Origin: Acidicapsa dinghuensis
GTDB taxonomy: Bacteria > Acidobacteriota > Terriglobia > Terriglobales > Acidobacteriaceae
Assembly: GCF_025685685.1 (NCBI RefSeq)
Contig: NZ_JAGSYH010000003.1
Location: 496,001-560,000 of the forward strand
Direction: 5' to 3'
Length of the DNA stretch: 64,000 nucleotides
Below the pieces are notes generated by a model. It made no database searches. It was given only the letters and a program-made list of their open reading frames with translations, and was not told the DNA's origin. A program made the translations under genes and the position numbers. Positions 17,318-26,551 of this stretch are shown here, piece by piece (within the stretch, counting starts at the first letter, position 1; every line of letters begins with the position of its first letter).

Positions 17318-18988
17318 ATGAAGCTCCTTTCCGCCGCAGTAGTCGCGCTCTCGCTCGCTCAACCCGCCCTCGCGCAACAAGTTCAGGACAAGCCATTGCC
17401 GCTCTCCGAGCCGCGCCCCAGCGCCGCCACCGTAGAGCAATGGCAAAACCGCAGATTCGGCATGTTCATCCACTTCGGTCTCTACTCGCAGCTCGGCGGC
17501 ATGTGGCAGGGCAAGCAGATCGACAACGGCTACAGCGAGCAGATAATGGCCAATGCGCCTATCCCGCTCGACGAATACGCTGCCACGGCAAAGACCTTCA
17601 ACCCAACCAACTGGGACCCCGACACCATTGTCGCGCTCGCCAAAGCTGCGGGCATGCGCTACATCGTCATCACTTCGAAGCATCACGATGGCTTCAACAT
17701 GTTTCACACTGCGCAGTCGAAGTACAACATCGTCGACGCCACACCCTACCATCGCGACGTCGTGAAGGAGTTAGCTGAAGCCTGCAAGCGTGGCGGCATC
17801 GCCTTCGGCGTCTACTATTCCACTATCGACTGGCATCAGCCCGGCTTCGATCATTACATCGAGGGCAACAGCAATCCCATCAGCGACGAGCACGCCCGCT
17901 TCAACGCCGCACAACTGCGCGAACTTCTCTCCAACTATGGCCCCATCACCGAAATCTGGTTTGACATGGGCAAGCCCACACCCGAGCAAAGCAAGCTCTT
18001 CGCAACCACCGTGCATAAGCTCCAGCCGCAAACCATGGTCAGCGGCCGCGTCTGGAACTACGAGGGCGATTTCACCGTCATGGGCGACAACGAAGTCCCC
18101 GCCTACGGCATCGACGAGCCCTGGCAAACTCCCGCATCCATCTTTCCGCAGACATGGGGCTACCGCTCCTGGCAAAAACGCGACAACCTGCAGGGCAAGA
18201 TCGACGAAAACATCACGCGCCTTGTGCAGGTAGTCAGTCGCGGCGGCAACTACATCCTCAACATCGGCCCTGAAGGCGATGGCTCCGTCGTTCCTTATGA
18301 AGCCGACGTCCTGCGCGGCATCGGCGCATGGCTCAAGCCAAATGCCGAGGCCATCTACGGCACCAAAGCCTCGCCCTTCGCCAAGCTCGACTTCGGCTAT
18401 GCCACGCTCAAGGGTAACTCCCTGTATCTCTTCGTGAAATCCGAGCCCTCAGACCACACACTGCGTCTGCACCGCGCCGGTCACAACCAGTGGCAGTCCG
18501 CCACCGTGCTCGCCTCCGGCAAACCACTCGTCATACATTCCAGCAAAGGAGACGCCATCGTAGAGCTGCCCTCTGACGCAGTCTCCGGCACGATGCCCGT
18601 GATCAAACTGCAATATCGCGGAGCACTCAAAATCGATGAGGTACTGGCGCCCGCCGGCCCGGGCACCTTGCAGGTCGCCGATGCCGAAAAGTTCTACAAC
18701 TACAACGGCCAGGGCTACGAAGTTCCAAAAACCCTCTACAAGCTCCGCTGGGCAGTGCAATCAGGATGCGCCGCCCTCACCTTCCACGCCGATGGCGAAG
18801 GCCGCGTCGCGCTCGTCAGCAATGGCGACGCGCGCACCGTCACGCTAAAAGATGGCGCGCAACAGAACATCATCATCGGCGAAGACCACACTCTCGAAAT
18901 CACTCCACCCGAGCCCTTCGTCAAAGGCACAACACTGCCGCTGACCATTCGCTCCATAGATCTGATCCCCCATAACTGCGGCCGCTGA
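17318..18988 (+). CDS. Secreted alpha-L-fucosidase, glycoside hydrolase family 29
   Basis: About 556 residues. Signal peptide MKLLSAAVVALSLAQPALAQ. Family-29 hallmarks follow in order: WQNRRFGMFIHFGLYS, YIVITSKHHDGFNMF, FGVYYSTIDWHQP and EIWFDMGKP, where D216 is the expected nucleophile. A C-terminal beta-rich part follows from about residue 340. The enzyme removes terminal alpha-L-fucose from glycans with retention. The start chosen is the first ATG that gives a signal peptide; longer versions would begin in an intergenic repeat. It is a lone gene, but fits the set of side-chain-removing enzymes in the window. Confidence 0.93.
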   Translation: MKLLSAAVVALSLAQPALAQQVQDKPLPLSEPRPSAATVEQWQNRRFGMFIHFGLYSQLGGMWQGKQIDNGYSEQIMANAPIPLDEYAATAKTFNPTNWDPDTIVALAKAAGMRYIVITSKHHDGFNMFHTAQSKYNIVDATPYHRDVVKELAEACKRGGIAFGVYYSTIDWHQPGFDHYIEGNSNPISDEHARFNAAQLRELLSNYGPITEIWFDMGKPTPEQSKLFATTVHKLQPQTMVSGRVWNYEGDFTVMGDNEVPAYGIDEPWQTPASIFPQTWGYRSWQKRDNLQGKIDENITRLVQVVSRGGNYILNIGPEGDGSVVPYEADVLRGIGAWLKPNAEAIYGTKASPFAKLDFGYATLKGNSLYLFVKSEPSDHTLRLHRAGHNQWQSATVLASGKPLVIHSSKGDAIVELPSDAVSGTMPVIKLQYRGALKIDEVLAPAGPGTLQVADAEKFYNYNGQGYEVPKTLYKLRWAVQSGCAALTFHADGEGRVALVSNGDARTVTLKDGAQQNIIIGEDHTLEITPPEPFVKGTTLPLTIRSIDLIPHNCGR

Positions 18989-19305
18989 TACAACCCGGTC
19001 GTCATTCTGAAACGTGGCTTGTCATCCTGAGCGTAGCGAAGGATCTGCTTCTCGCTCGCACCACCATAAACAGGAGTGGATGACAGAACGGCCCGCACCA
19101 CCGCTGCTTTTCTGTCTGCATCCCCGAAGGGATTTCCAAGAGGAGAGGAAAGGCTAGAAAGTCGGCATTTTCGCTTTCCATACTTTCCGCTCCTCGTCAT
19201 TTCCAGCGCAGGTCTGTCAATGCAGGATTGGTTCCAGAGCAATCTTTAGATTTGAGCTCGTTCCCTATACTGACGCTAAGCGGACAAGTCCACTAGACTC
19301 AAGCC
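18989..19305. repeat. Intergenic region with a TGTCATCCTGAGCG element (19020-19070)
   Basis: It contains one copy of the dispersed element (TGTCATCCTGAGCGTAGCGA, then GGATCTGCTTCTCGCTCGCA) without the usual hairpin partner. No gene was recognised in the rest. Confidence 0.65.
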
Positions 19306-20142
19306 ATGCCAACGAGCAACGTTGGATCGGTGACGCGAAAAACGATCGGGCTTTTCGTGTGTCTGGCTTACGGTATCGCGTGGTTCTTGTGGTTGCCGGT
19401 TGTTCTTGGCCCCAAAGGACTTCATCTCACCCGATTCGATGCTTCCATTCCGGTCTTTGTCTCCCTTGGAACCACCGGTCCCATGCTTGCCAGCTTCATC
19501 GCCATCCGCATGGAAAAAGGCCGCTGGGCTATGCCGAGCCGTTTCTTTCCCTCCATCCGGACGCGGAGTTGGCTTAACCTGTTTACTGGTCCGGCGTTGA
19601 TCACAATCGCCTTCGTGATCATTCCTTACACAATCTGCGTTGCACCAGGGCACAAGGTCATCACGCTTAGTTTTCTTGCCCCTCTGTTAGGGGTCTGGCC
19701 CAATATCCTTGGCGGACCACTGGAAGAAGAGTTCGGTTGGAGAGGCTATTTATTGCCCCGCGTTGGAGCACGGACAGGAAACGTCGTGGCCGCCATCCTG
19801 GTCGGAGTCGCCTGGGCCACCTGGCACCTCCCACTCATGCTGATCCACCTGTACAGCGTCTCCTTCTGGTACTTCCTCGCTCTCGAGGTCGCAGCAGCCA
19901 TCTTCGCGTCGTTCGCGTACTTCGCGACAGGTCGGAGCATCCTGGGACCTGTAATTGTGCACTACTTCTACAACACCTGTACCTTCATGCTCTACACCGC
20001 ACTTGCAGGACACCCATTGAATCCCAGCCGCGACGTGGACAAGATAGTGCTCTTGAGCATGATCGGCGTAGCTGCGATGACGATCGCTGTAACCCGAGGC
20101 CGGCTTGGCGCCGCCCCTGTAACAAAGCAAGACCTGTCTTGA
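19306..20142 (+). CDS. CPBP-family intramembrane metalloprotease
   Basis: 278 residues with about seven or eight membrane segments. The Abi/CAAX-type motif is present as PLEEEFGWRGYLL (E140-E142, R146), and a second motif contributes H174 in ATWHLPLML; a third region NTCTFMLY follows a conserved YFYNT. These residues bind the metal and water in Rce1-like proteases. The bacterial substrate is unknown. No strong ribosome site is visible in front of the ATG. Neighbours are not obviously linked. Confidence 0.85.
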   Translation: MPTSNVGSVTRKTIGLFVCLAYGIAWFLWLPVVLGPKGLHLTRFDASIPVFVSLGTTGPMLASFIAIRMEKGRWAMPSRFFPSIRTRSWLNLFTGPALITIAFVIIPYTICVAPGHKVITLSFLAPLLGVWPNILGGPLEEEFGWRGYLLPRVGARTGNVVAAILVGVAWATWHLPLMLIHLYSVSFWYFLALEVAAAIFASFAYFATGRSILGPVIVHYFYNTCTFMLYTALAGHPLNPSRDVDKIVLLSMIGVAAMTIAVTRGRLGAAPVTKQDLS

Positions 20143-20177
20143 AAAAATCTCGACACTTATGGGAACTGATGCCTCGT

Positions 20178-20226
20178 GGTACCCATTCATTCCGCGTTCT
20201 CTGCGGAATGAATGGGTGACCACCAC
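20178..20226. repeat. Hairpin repeat, 15-bp perfect arms
   Basis: ACCCATTCATTCCGC (20181-20195) pairs perfectly with GCGGAATGAATGGGT (20203-20217) around a 7-base loop, and GGT/ACC extends it. It is the best-preserved member of the GGTnCCC hairpin family. It could terminate the CPBP transcript, though no T tract follows. Confidence 0.75.
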
Positions 20227-20289
20227 AGCCCGCACCACAGGCGAGAACACTGCCCACTATTCACCGTATCCTGTTAGACTTTCCCCGCC

Positions 20290-21162
20290 ATGAAAATCCG
20301 TCCCATCAGTCTTATCCTTTTCGCCATTTCTCTGGCTGCGACCGTCTACGCGCAGGATGTGATCCACCTCTACCCAGCCGACGCCGCAACGCCACCGAGC
20401 TATCCCGAAAAGGAGTACTACTCCAACGTCTGGCATACCGAAGTCGTCACCAACGTCACACAACCTACGCTGACCGTCTTCCGTCCCTCACCGGATGTAA
20501 AAAATGGCTCTGCCATCGTCATATGTCCCGGCGGAGGCTTCATGGCCCTCTCCATCTCCAGCGAAGGCACTGACGTAGCGCGCTATCTCGCCGCGCGCGG
20601 CATGACCGCCTTCGTCCTCAAATACCGCCTCGCCCACACCGGCGAGGACGCAACAGCCGAGTTCGGCACGCTCTATCAGGACAAGGCAAAATTCGGAGAG
20701 ATGATGAAGACCGTCGTACCCCAGTCCGTCGCCGATGGGCTCGCCGCCGTCACCTACGTCCGCCAGCATGCCTCCGATTACGGCATCGCCACCGATCGTG
20801 TCGGCATCATCGGCTTTTCCGCCGGTGGCACCGTCGCAGCCGAAGTGGCGTTTCGTTACAGACCTGAAGGCCGCCCCGCATTTGCCGCCCCCATCTACTC
20901 CGGTGGGTTGCCGGCCGACATTCCCGTCCCAACCGATGCGCCTCCCATGTTCATCGCAGCCGCCACGGACGACAATCTGGGACTTGCCCCAAGAAGCATC
21001 GATCTCTATCAACGCTGGACCGCCGCCCACAAGTCCGCCGAGCTCCACATGTACGTCAAAGGCGGCCACGGCTTCGGCATGCACATCCAGCACATCCCCA
21101 CCGACAACTGGATCGACCGCTTCGCCGAATGGCTCACGACTGAAGGCTTCCTGACCAAATAA
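20290..21162 (+). CDS. Secreted alpha/beta-hydrolase esterase (acetyl-xylan-esterase / BD-FAE-like)
   Basis: 290 residues. Signal peptide MKIRPISLILFAISLAATVYA. The fold markers are the oxyanion region VICPGGGFMAL, nucleophile elbow GFSAGG, the acid in AATDDNLG and the catalytic His in KGGHGFGMH. Such enzymes remove acetyl or feruloyl groups from hemicellulose, allowing glycosidases to act. It lies in a run of genes with several glycosidases nearby but with its own upstream hairpin repeat. The exact ester substrate is not known. Confidence 0.85.
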   Translation: MKIRPISLILFAISLAATVYAQDVIHLYPADAATPPSYPEKEYYSNVWHTEVVTNVTQPTLTVFRPSPDVKNGSAIVICPGGGFMALSISSEGTDVARYLAARGMTAFVLKYRLAHTGEDATAEFGTLYQDKAKFGEMMKTVVPQSVADGLAAVTYVRQHASDYGIATDRVGIIGFSAGGTVAAEVAFRYRPEGRPAFAAPIYSGGLPADIPVPTDAPPMFIAAATDDNLGLAPRSIDLYQRWTAAHKSAELHMYVKGGHGFGMHIQHIPTDNWIDRFAEWLTTEGFLTK

Positions 21163-21207
21163 CCACCACATGCGCTGAGCCAGAATCTGCTTCTCCACCA
21201 CAACCCG

Positions 21208-21258
21208 GGTGCCCCATTTATTCGGCGTTTGTTGCCGAATGAGTGGGAAACAACCCAG
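21208..21258. repeat. Hairpin repeat of the GGTnCCC family
   Basis: CCCATTTATTCGGC (21213-21226) pairs with GCCGAATGAGTGGG (21234-21247) with two G/T mismatches. It is preceded by a short remnant of the companion element (ATCTGCTTCTCCACCACAAC). It sits between convergent genes. Confidence 0.7.
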
Positions 21259-21336
21259 GCCCGAACACTCAATTCGCATACTCTTTTCGTGCAAAGCACG
21301 AACCGTAGTTTTTCCCTGGCCTCTGGTTCCTCGCTT

Positions 21337-22044
21337 CTACTCTCCCAGCTTGAACACCACCTGCACCGTAGTCTCCACCTCCACCGGCTGGCCATTCAGC
21401 AGATACGGCCGATACCTCCACTGCCGCACCGCATCCAGCGCCGCCTGCTGCAGCAGCGGAGACCCGCTGACCACGCGCAGATTCTCAATCGTCCCCATCT
21501 TCGAAATCGTCGCCGCCAGTGACACCGTTCCCGCCGTGTGCGTAGCCTTAGCAATTGCCGGATACTGCGGCGTCACCTTGTACACCAGACTGCTCTCTTC
21601 CAGATGCGAAACCGCGATCTTCTGCGGCGTAGCCTGCTGCTTCACCACCGGCGGCGGACTTGGCTGGAAAGCGGATACCGCAGCCTTATCCCCGCCAACC
21701 ACCGAATCCGGCATCCCCACACTCTCCGGAGCTATCGTCGTCGCGATGTCCGGCCTCGTATCGATCTTCGATAGCTTCGTCAGATCCGTCGGCGGGATCA
21801 ATGGATTGAATCGCGCGACCGTTGTCGTCGTCGTTGGCCGCGACACCACAGCAGGCGCAGCCGAAGGCACCGTGATGCCAAGCGTGCGATGCAGTATCTG
21901 TCCCGGCAATCCCTCGGGATAGATCAACGGCATCACAACTAGCACTGCGACAATCGAGGCATTAAAAGCCAGCGCAAACACAATCCATTTGCGCGTCTGC
22001 GTCGCAACAACTCCCCGGGACTCGAACGTTGCATCCTCGAACAT
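21337..22044 (-). CDS. tonB: TonB-family energy transducer
   Basis: About 235 residues. One N-terminal membrane helix (WIVFALAFNASIVAVLVVMPLI) is followed by a Pro/Thr-rich periplasmic spacer and a C-terminal TonB domain (YPAIAKATHTAGTVSLAATI ... AALDAVRQWRYRPYLLNGQPVEVETTVQVVF). It would transmit proton-motive force to outer-membrane receptors. The ATG at 22044 has GGGAGG 6 bases upstream; the frame is open to 22458 but the extra part overlaps the divergent ferritin-like gene. No ExbB/ExbD lies nearby. Confidence 0.87.
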   Translation of the reverse strand: MFEDATFESRGVVATQTRKWIVFALAFNASIVAVLVVMPLIYPEGLPGQILHRTLGITVPSAAPAVVSRPTTTTTVARFNPLIPPTDLTKLSKIDTRPDIATTIAPESVGMPDSVVGGDKAAVSAFQPSPPPVVKQQATPQKIAVSHLEESSLVYKVTPQYPAIAKATHTAGTVSLAATISKMGTIENLRVVSGSPLLQQAALDAVRQWRYRPYLLNGQPVEVETTVQVVFKLGE

Positions 22045-22218
22045 ACGGCCCTCCCGAACAGCATGAAATCTGTTCAGATAGACACCGCACATGCGCTGTG
22101 TGTTCCCGGCGTTCTTTAGAAATCCCGCTCGATACCTAATCCGTCGCCAACACCTGCACCGCTCCCCGCATCCAAACCCGAGTCGCAAGGAATTGCGAGA
22201 GGGAGCAAAAAGAAACAC

Positions 22219-22725
22219 ATGACTAACGAAAATAAGAAGAGCGCATACGCACATGACAACCAGAGCTCCGACTCCAAAAGCGCTATCAAAGAACTCATCG
22301 ACGCCCTTAACGAAGATCTCGCCCGCGAGTACCAGGCCATTATCGCCTATACCGTCTATAGCAATGTCCTCTCCGGCGCCAAGTGGATGAACATCGCCGC
22401 CGAGCTCAAGCTTCACGCCGCGCAGGAGCTGCAGCATGCCATGATCATTGCCGATCAAATCGACTACCTTGGCGGCATGCCAACAGCTACGCCCAAACCA
22501 GTCAAGCTCACCAGCAAGGCCGAAGAGATGATCCAGGCCGACCTCGACAACGAAACCGAAACCATCAAGAACTATCGCCAGCGCGTCAAACAGGCCGAAG
22601 CCTTAGGCCACTACGCACTCGCCGAACAGCTTCGCACCATCATCTCTCAAGAACAGGAACACCAGCACGACCTCGCCACAGCTCTTGGCATTGATGTTCC
22701 CAAAGTCCTCGAAGCCGGCGCATAG
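22219..22725 (+). CDS. Ferritin-like (bacterioferritin/Dps-type) protein
   Basis: 168 residues, mostly helical. The segments LNEDLAREYQAIIAYTVYSN, LKLHAAQELQHAMIIADQID and ISQEQEHQHDLATALG provide the E, ExxH and ExxH patterns of a four-helix di-iron protein. It probably stores or detoxifies iron. It is followed by a clear rho-independent terminator. It is divergent from tonB, with about 175 bp between. Confidence 0.87.
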   Translation: MTNENKKSAYAHDNQSSDSKSAIKELIDALNEDLAREYQAIIAYTVYSNVLSGAKWMNIAAELKLHAAQELQHAMIIADQIDYLGGMPTATPKPVKLTSKAEEMIQADLDNETETIKNYRQRVKQAEALGHYALAEQLRTIISQEQEHQHDLATALGIDVPKVLEAGA

Positions 22726-22743
22726 TTGCTATCACCCAAAACA

Positions 22744-22792
22744 AAAGCCCCGCGGACAATCAGCTCCGCGGGGTTTGCTTATGTTTTTTCTG
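22744..22792 (+). terminator. Bidirectional rho-independent terminator
   Basis: Stem AGCCCCGCGGA / TCCGCGGGGTTT with an 8-base loop, followed on the plus strand by TTTGCTTATGTTTTTTC and on the minus strand by CTTTTGTTTTG. It serves the ferritin-like gene and the convergent gene ending at 22797. Confidence 0.85.
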
Positions 22793-22796
22793 ATGC

Positions 22797-23189
22797 CTAA
22801 ATCGTAGGAAAGAAGCTCAGCACCGCCGTTATCCCCGCCACCACATTGGCAATAACGCCAATCTTCTTCGCCACATTCTCCATATCGCCCTGCACCTTCT
22901 TCAGGCCGGCATTCGCATCTGCCACAGTTTTCTTCAACGCAGTAAAACTCGCGTCATCCTGCGCAATGCGAGCCTCATCATCCGCTGACAACACATTGCC
23001 GATCCAGAGCTCGATATCTCCGAGCTCCTTGATCGTCAGCGTATCGTTCGTCTGCTCAAATGATTTCTTCGTCGACTCGTACAGATCCTCGTACGCTTTC
23101 CGCACCGCGGGACTCAGCGGATACGTAATCGCATCCACATTGCCTGCCGCCGCGCCGCTACCCCCTGGATTCACCGGTGTCGTGCTCAA
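22797..23189 (-). CDS. Small protein of unknown function with C-terminal hydrophobic segment
   Basis: About 130 residues. The TTG at 23189 is chosen because a perfect AGGAGG stands 6 bases upstream; a GTG at 23219 lies in the same frame with no such box. Helical, charged middle (KKSFEQTNDTLTIKELGDIE, TALKKTVADANAGLKKVQGD) and a C-terminal hydrophobic end IGVIANVVAGITAVLSFF that could insert in a membrane. The stop of the upstream lipoprotein-like gene is 34 bases away, so the two are probably one operon. Not recognised; possible partner of that protein. Confidence 0.6.
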   Translation of the reverse strand: MSTTPVNPGGSGAAAGNVDAITYPLSPAVRKAYEDLYESTKKSFEQTNDTLTIKELGDIELWIGNVLSADDEARIAQDDASFTALKKTVADANAGLKKVQGDMENVAKKIGVIANVVAGITAVLSFFPTI

Positions 23190-23223
23190 TGCAATCCTCC
23201 TCGCGCCGCGCGCGTCCACTTCG

Positions 23224-24201
23224 CTACTTCGCCAGACTCGACCCTGCTTCAGCCAGACTGCTCAGCGTCTCTTTCAGGCTCCCGGGGTTTCCCCCACTCA
23301 GCTGCACCGCCAGCGCGTGATGCTTCATGTACAGGTCTTCAAGCGCAGACTTCAGCTTCATCAATTGCTCATGCCCTGCGGTCTCCTGGCGCTGCCATTG
23401 CGGCATCTTCTCAATCTCATTCCGCTTCACCGCTGGATCAATAACCGCGCTGCTCGTCAAAAACTGTCGTTGCCGCACAATCAGGCTGTCCAGGTCTTTC
23501 TCTTCAGCATCCGCAAGATAATCCGCTTCCGCTGCCAGCTTGCCGCACAAATCCTTCATCGGACCATCCATCGCCGTGACCTTTGCTGGCAGCTCTTTCT
23601 GCTCTACGCGATACGTCAAAAACTCCCCCAGCGCCTGCACACCCTTCGTCAGTCCCGTAGAGATCGTGGATGTGATCGGCGGCGCAGGAGAAGTCGAACT
23701 GCTTACGGCGCTCGTCGTCGTCCCGCCGGAAACGGTCGTAGTCGTGGTCGTAGTCGTAATCGTTGAGGTAGCCAGCCCCAATCCCGATTCGATAATCGGC
23801 CCCTGCTGGTTTCCAAGCGCCGTCAGGCTTCCGCCCATCGACTTCGCCGAGGCATCCAGATCCTTCGTATCCAGCCCATCTGAAATCGCAGTGAGCTCTT
23901 TCACATACGTCTGCAGACCCTTCAGCACCTCCAGGCGCACCTCCACCTGGCTCTCGCTCAACAACGGCTTCACCTTTGCGTAATAAGCCGAATCGCCATT
24001 GTTGAACGCATCGATCGCGTCATAGTCTTCGCGCTGGTTGTGAATTGAATTCGCGGTGTCGTACGCCGCCTGCGACTGCGTCACCACGGGAGGCGTCGCA
24101 TCCGCCAGCGCCTTCACCTGCTGCGTAATCGCTTTCTGGTTACATCCACATGCCGCGAAGCACAGGCCAGCGCTAACCATCGCCGCCAGGCTTCGCGTCA
24201 T
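23224..24201 (-). CDS. Probable exported lipoprotein with coiled-coil regions and a poly-threonine linker
   Basis: About 325 residues. N-terminal signal with a lipobox-like end (AGLCFAACGCNQ). Long helical segments (ITQQVKALADATPPVV, QVEVRLEVLKGLQTYVKEL, YLADAEEKDLDSLIVRQRQF, LMKLKSALEDLYMKHHALA) flank a linker with eight Thr in a row and further Thr/Ser/Pro. The start at 24201 is inferred from the signal sequence. No family was recognised. It is divergent from the DUF2235 lipase gene, which raises the possibility of an immunity or partner role, but nothing direct shows this. Confidence 0.6.
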   Translation of the reverse strand: MTRSLAAMVSAGLCFAACGCNQKAITQQVKALADATPPVVTQSQAAYDTANSIHNQREDYDAIDAFNNGDSAYYAKVKPLLSESQVEVRLEVLKGLQTYVKELTAISDGLDTKDLDASAKSMGGSLTALGNQQGPIIESGLGLATSTITTTTTTTTVSGGTTTSAVSSSTSPAPPITSTISTGLTKGVQALGEFLTYRVEQKELPAKVTAMDGPMKDLCGKLAAEADYLADAEEKDLDSLIVRQRQFLTSSAVIDPAVKRNEIEKMPQWQRQETAGHEQLMKLKSALEDLYMKHHALAVQLSGGNPGSLKETLSSLAEAGSSLAK

Positions 24202-24652
24202 CCATAGGGAGTTGCATCCCGCGCCGTGACCCGCCGCACAGGAATCCACCGTCGTTCGCATGCCCGCATGGGACACCACAATCAGCCCCCTTGTCAATCG
24301 AATCCGCTCAAAACGCGGACGATTCTTTCATTTGTGTCTTCAGTCCCGAAATCGCTTCACCATCGCGCGAAAGCATCCACGCTGATCACTGCGGGTGGCC
24401 CCAGGTCCGGTTACTGTGTTGCTGCCGTCTCGCCCATTGCGCTCTATTCCTCTCCAATCGATCCGGTCTCAAGCCTTCCTGAATCGATTTGCAGAGTCAA
24501 GCACGAAATCTCCATCGCCAATTGCCCCGCGTCAGAGTATCCTCCTTGCGAAACTTCTTCTGGGTTCACATCACTAAAGAGCGTATCCGCGCAGAAGCAG
24601 CCTCCATCCGAGGCAAATCTCCTGCGCCAGCCGCATCGATAGGAGCAAGACC
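24202..24652. other. Divergent promoter region, no gene seen
   Basis: About 450 bases between the lipoprotein-like gene and the DUF2235 gene. Short open frames here lack ribosome sites and family features. No repeat element of the families seen elsewhere. Confidence 0.45.
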
Positions 24653-25696
24653 ATGCCCAAACGAATCGTCTACCTCAGCGACGGCACCTGGCAGGGACCG
24701 CTGGACAACACCAACATCTACCGTCTCTCCAAAGCCTTTGTCGAATCTGCCGATCAGCACATCATCTACGACGACGGCATCGGCGCCGACGCCACCGGCC
24801 TTGATCGCATCCTCGAGGGCGCCTTTGCGACGACCATCTTCAAGAAAATTACTGACGGCTACAAAGCCATCGCCCACTCCTACACGCCTGGCGACCAGCT
24901 CTATCTCTTCGGCTTCTCCCGCGGAGCCTACACTGCCCGCTGCGTCGCCGGCATGATCGCCAACTGCGGCCTTCCTTCCGGTTCCTTCACCGATGATTGT
25001 GTCGACAAGGTCTTCTCCGCCTATCGCACCCCCGCACAGCGCGCCGCCATCCTCGCCACGCTAGGCGCATGCAACCTCGTCCCCGCCAGCATCTTTATGA
25101 TCGGTGCCTTCGAGACCGTCGGTTCCCTCGGCATCCCAGCCATCTTCGGCAAAATCGATGTCGACAAGTACGGCTTCCTCGACACCAACCTTCACCCCGA
25201 CGTCAAGAACGCCTTTCACTGCCTCGCAGTCGACGAGCACAGACCTCAATTCCCCGCCACACTCTGGACTCCGCTCGATCCCCCCGTCCCTGGCCAGACT
25301 CTCGAGCAGATCTGGTTCACCGGCTGCCACGGTGACGTGGGCGGCGGCAACCAGGCCGGCGGCCCCGTTGATAACAACACCCGCCTCTGCGACATCACCA
25401 TGGGCTACATGCTCGGCAAAGGCATCGCCTGCGGACTAACCGCCGATCCTGCCGTCGTAGCCAAATACGGCACACTCGCCTCCGAATACGCCATGGACGC
25501 CTACACCGATAGCTGGAAACCCGTCGACGGCAACCCCTTCTATCGCCCCATTGCCTCAGCTTCCAACCTCTCCAACAGCGTCTCCATCCGCGCCAAATAC
25601 CTGGACGCTTACCGCCCACAAAACCTAACCTTCACAGACGACGCCCTCGCCACCACTTACGCACTCATGGACCTCGTAAGCAACAGTCCCTTCTGA
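24653..25696 (+). CDS. DUF2235 alpha/beta-hydrolase (Tle1-like phospholipase)
   Basis: 347 residues. The start MPKRIVYLSDGTWQG, nucleophile motif FGFSRGAYTARCVAGMI, and the segment IWFTGCHGDVGGGN with its Asp belong to the DUF2235 family, which includes type VI secretion phospholipase effectors (Tle1), eukaryote-like lipases and housekeeping relatives. No signal peptide, PAAR or VgrG domain is present and no T6SS gene is in the window, so a cytoplasmic esterase is equally possible. A Shine-Dalgarno-like AGGAG stands about 9 bases before the ATG. Confidence 0.85.
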   Translation: MPKRIVYLSDGTWQGPLDNTNIYRLSKAFVESADQHIIYDDGIGADATGLDRILEGAFATTIFKKITDGYKAIAHSYTPGDQLYLFGFSRGAYTARCVAGMIANCGLPSGSFTDDCVDKVFSAYRTPAQRAAILATLGACNLVPASIFMIGAFETVGSLGIPAIFGKIDVDKYGFLDTNLHPDVKNAFHCLAVDEHRPQFPATLWTPLDPPVPGQTLEQIWFTGCHGDVGGGNQAGGPVDNNTRLCDITMGYMLGKGIACGLTADPAVVAKYGTLASEYAMDAYTDSWKPVDGNPFYRPIASASNLSNSVSIRAKYLDAYRPQNLTFTDDALATTYALMDLVSNSPF

Positions 25697-25742
25697 CCAG
25701 AAGCAGGCTGTCCTGCGAAGTAGGTTTTTGTAAGAAGCAGGT

Positions 25743-25846
25743 TGTCATCCTGAGCATAGCGAAGGATCCGATTTTGCTCGCATCACCACAACCCTCGTGG
25801 TGCCCATCATTTTTCGCGTATCTTGCGAAAAGGGTGAGCACCACGA
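25743..25846. repeat. Composite intergenic repeat (TGTCATCCTGAGCA element plus hairpin)
   Basis: The conserved element runs to about 25792, then a hairpin with long arms GTGGTGCCCATCATTTTTCGC and GCGAAAAGGGTGAGCACCAC. No gene in the rest of 25697-25996. Confidence 0.7.
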
Positions 25847-25996
25847 ATATCTGCACCACCAGCAATCGCAGCGCCATCGTCGCCGTATTCCTCGCAGTCA
25901 CGGCAGATCCACCTCGTGGTTCTCGATTAATCGGCCCCACCGATTTTCTACGGATTTTGCCCAGCATCCACATCCCGTTCGGATACATTGTTGCCT

Positions 25997-26551
25997 ATGA
26001 GGCCCCTGCCAGCAACGATCCTCCATCTCAGCGCCGCTTGCCTTCTCGCTCTCGCTGTCTCCGCGCCCACCTCAGCCCGTGCCCAGGCAGATGCCTCCAC
26101 AACCGCAGGTTCTGCACCCGCAGCCAGCGCACCCACCCTCACTGTCGAAGTTATCGGCAAACCCACCCTCTCGCTCACCGCCGCCGACCTCGACGCCATG
26201 CCCCGCGCCACCGCATCGCTCAGCTCCGACGGCAACACCACCACCTACCAGGGCGTCCTGCTCTACGACCTGCTCATCAAAGCAGGCTGGCAATTTGGCC
26301 GCGGCATGACCGGCAAAGGCATGGCCAGCTACATCCTCATCACCGCCCGCGACGGCTATCAGGTCCTCTTCGCACCTGCCGAAATCGACCCCGCCTTCGC
26401 CGGTGAAAAGGTCCTCGTCGCCGACCGGGCTGACAACGCCCCACTCCCCGGCCCGCAACAACCCTTCCGCATCGTCAGCCCTGCCGACAAAATGCACGCC
26501 CGCAGCATCTACTCCATCGTCAAAATCGAGCTAGTAAAACTACGACAGTGA
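25997..26551 (+). CDS. Exported molybdopterin-dependent-oxidoreductase-fold protein (short)
   Basis: About 184 residues with a signal peptide (LHLSAACLLALAVSAPTSARA). The remainder (LTVEVIGKPTLSLTAADLDAM, YQGVLLYDLLIKAG, ILITARDGYQVLFAPAEIDP, PLPGPQQPFRIVSPAD) resembles the sulfite-oxidase Moco-binding fold in short secreted versions. The usual cofactor cysteine is not evident, so it may bind no molybdenum. The ATG at 25997 is preferred to an upstream TTG at 25988. Its end overlaps the convergent acyltransferase gene by 12 bases. Confidence 0.7.
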   Translation: MRPLPATILHLSAACLLALAVSAPTSARAQADASTTAGSAPAASAPTLTVEVIGKPTLSLTAADLDAMPRATASLSSDGNTTTYQGVLLYDLLIKAGWQFGRGMTGKGMASYILITARDGYQVLFAPAEIDPAFAGEKVLVADRADNAPLPGPQQPFRIVSPADKMHARSIYSIVKIELVKLRQ

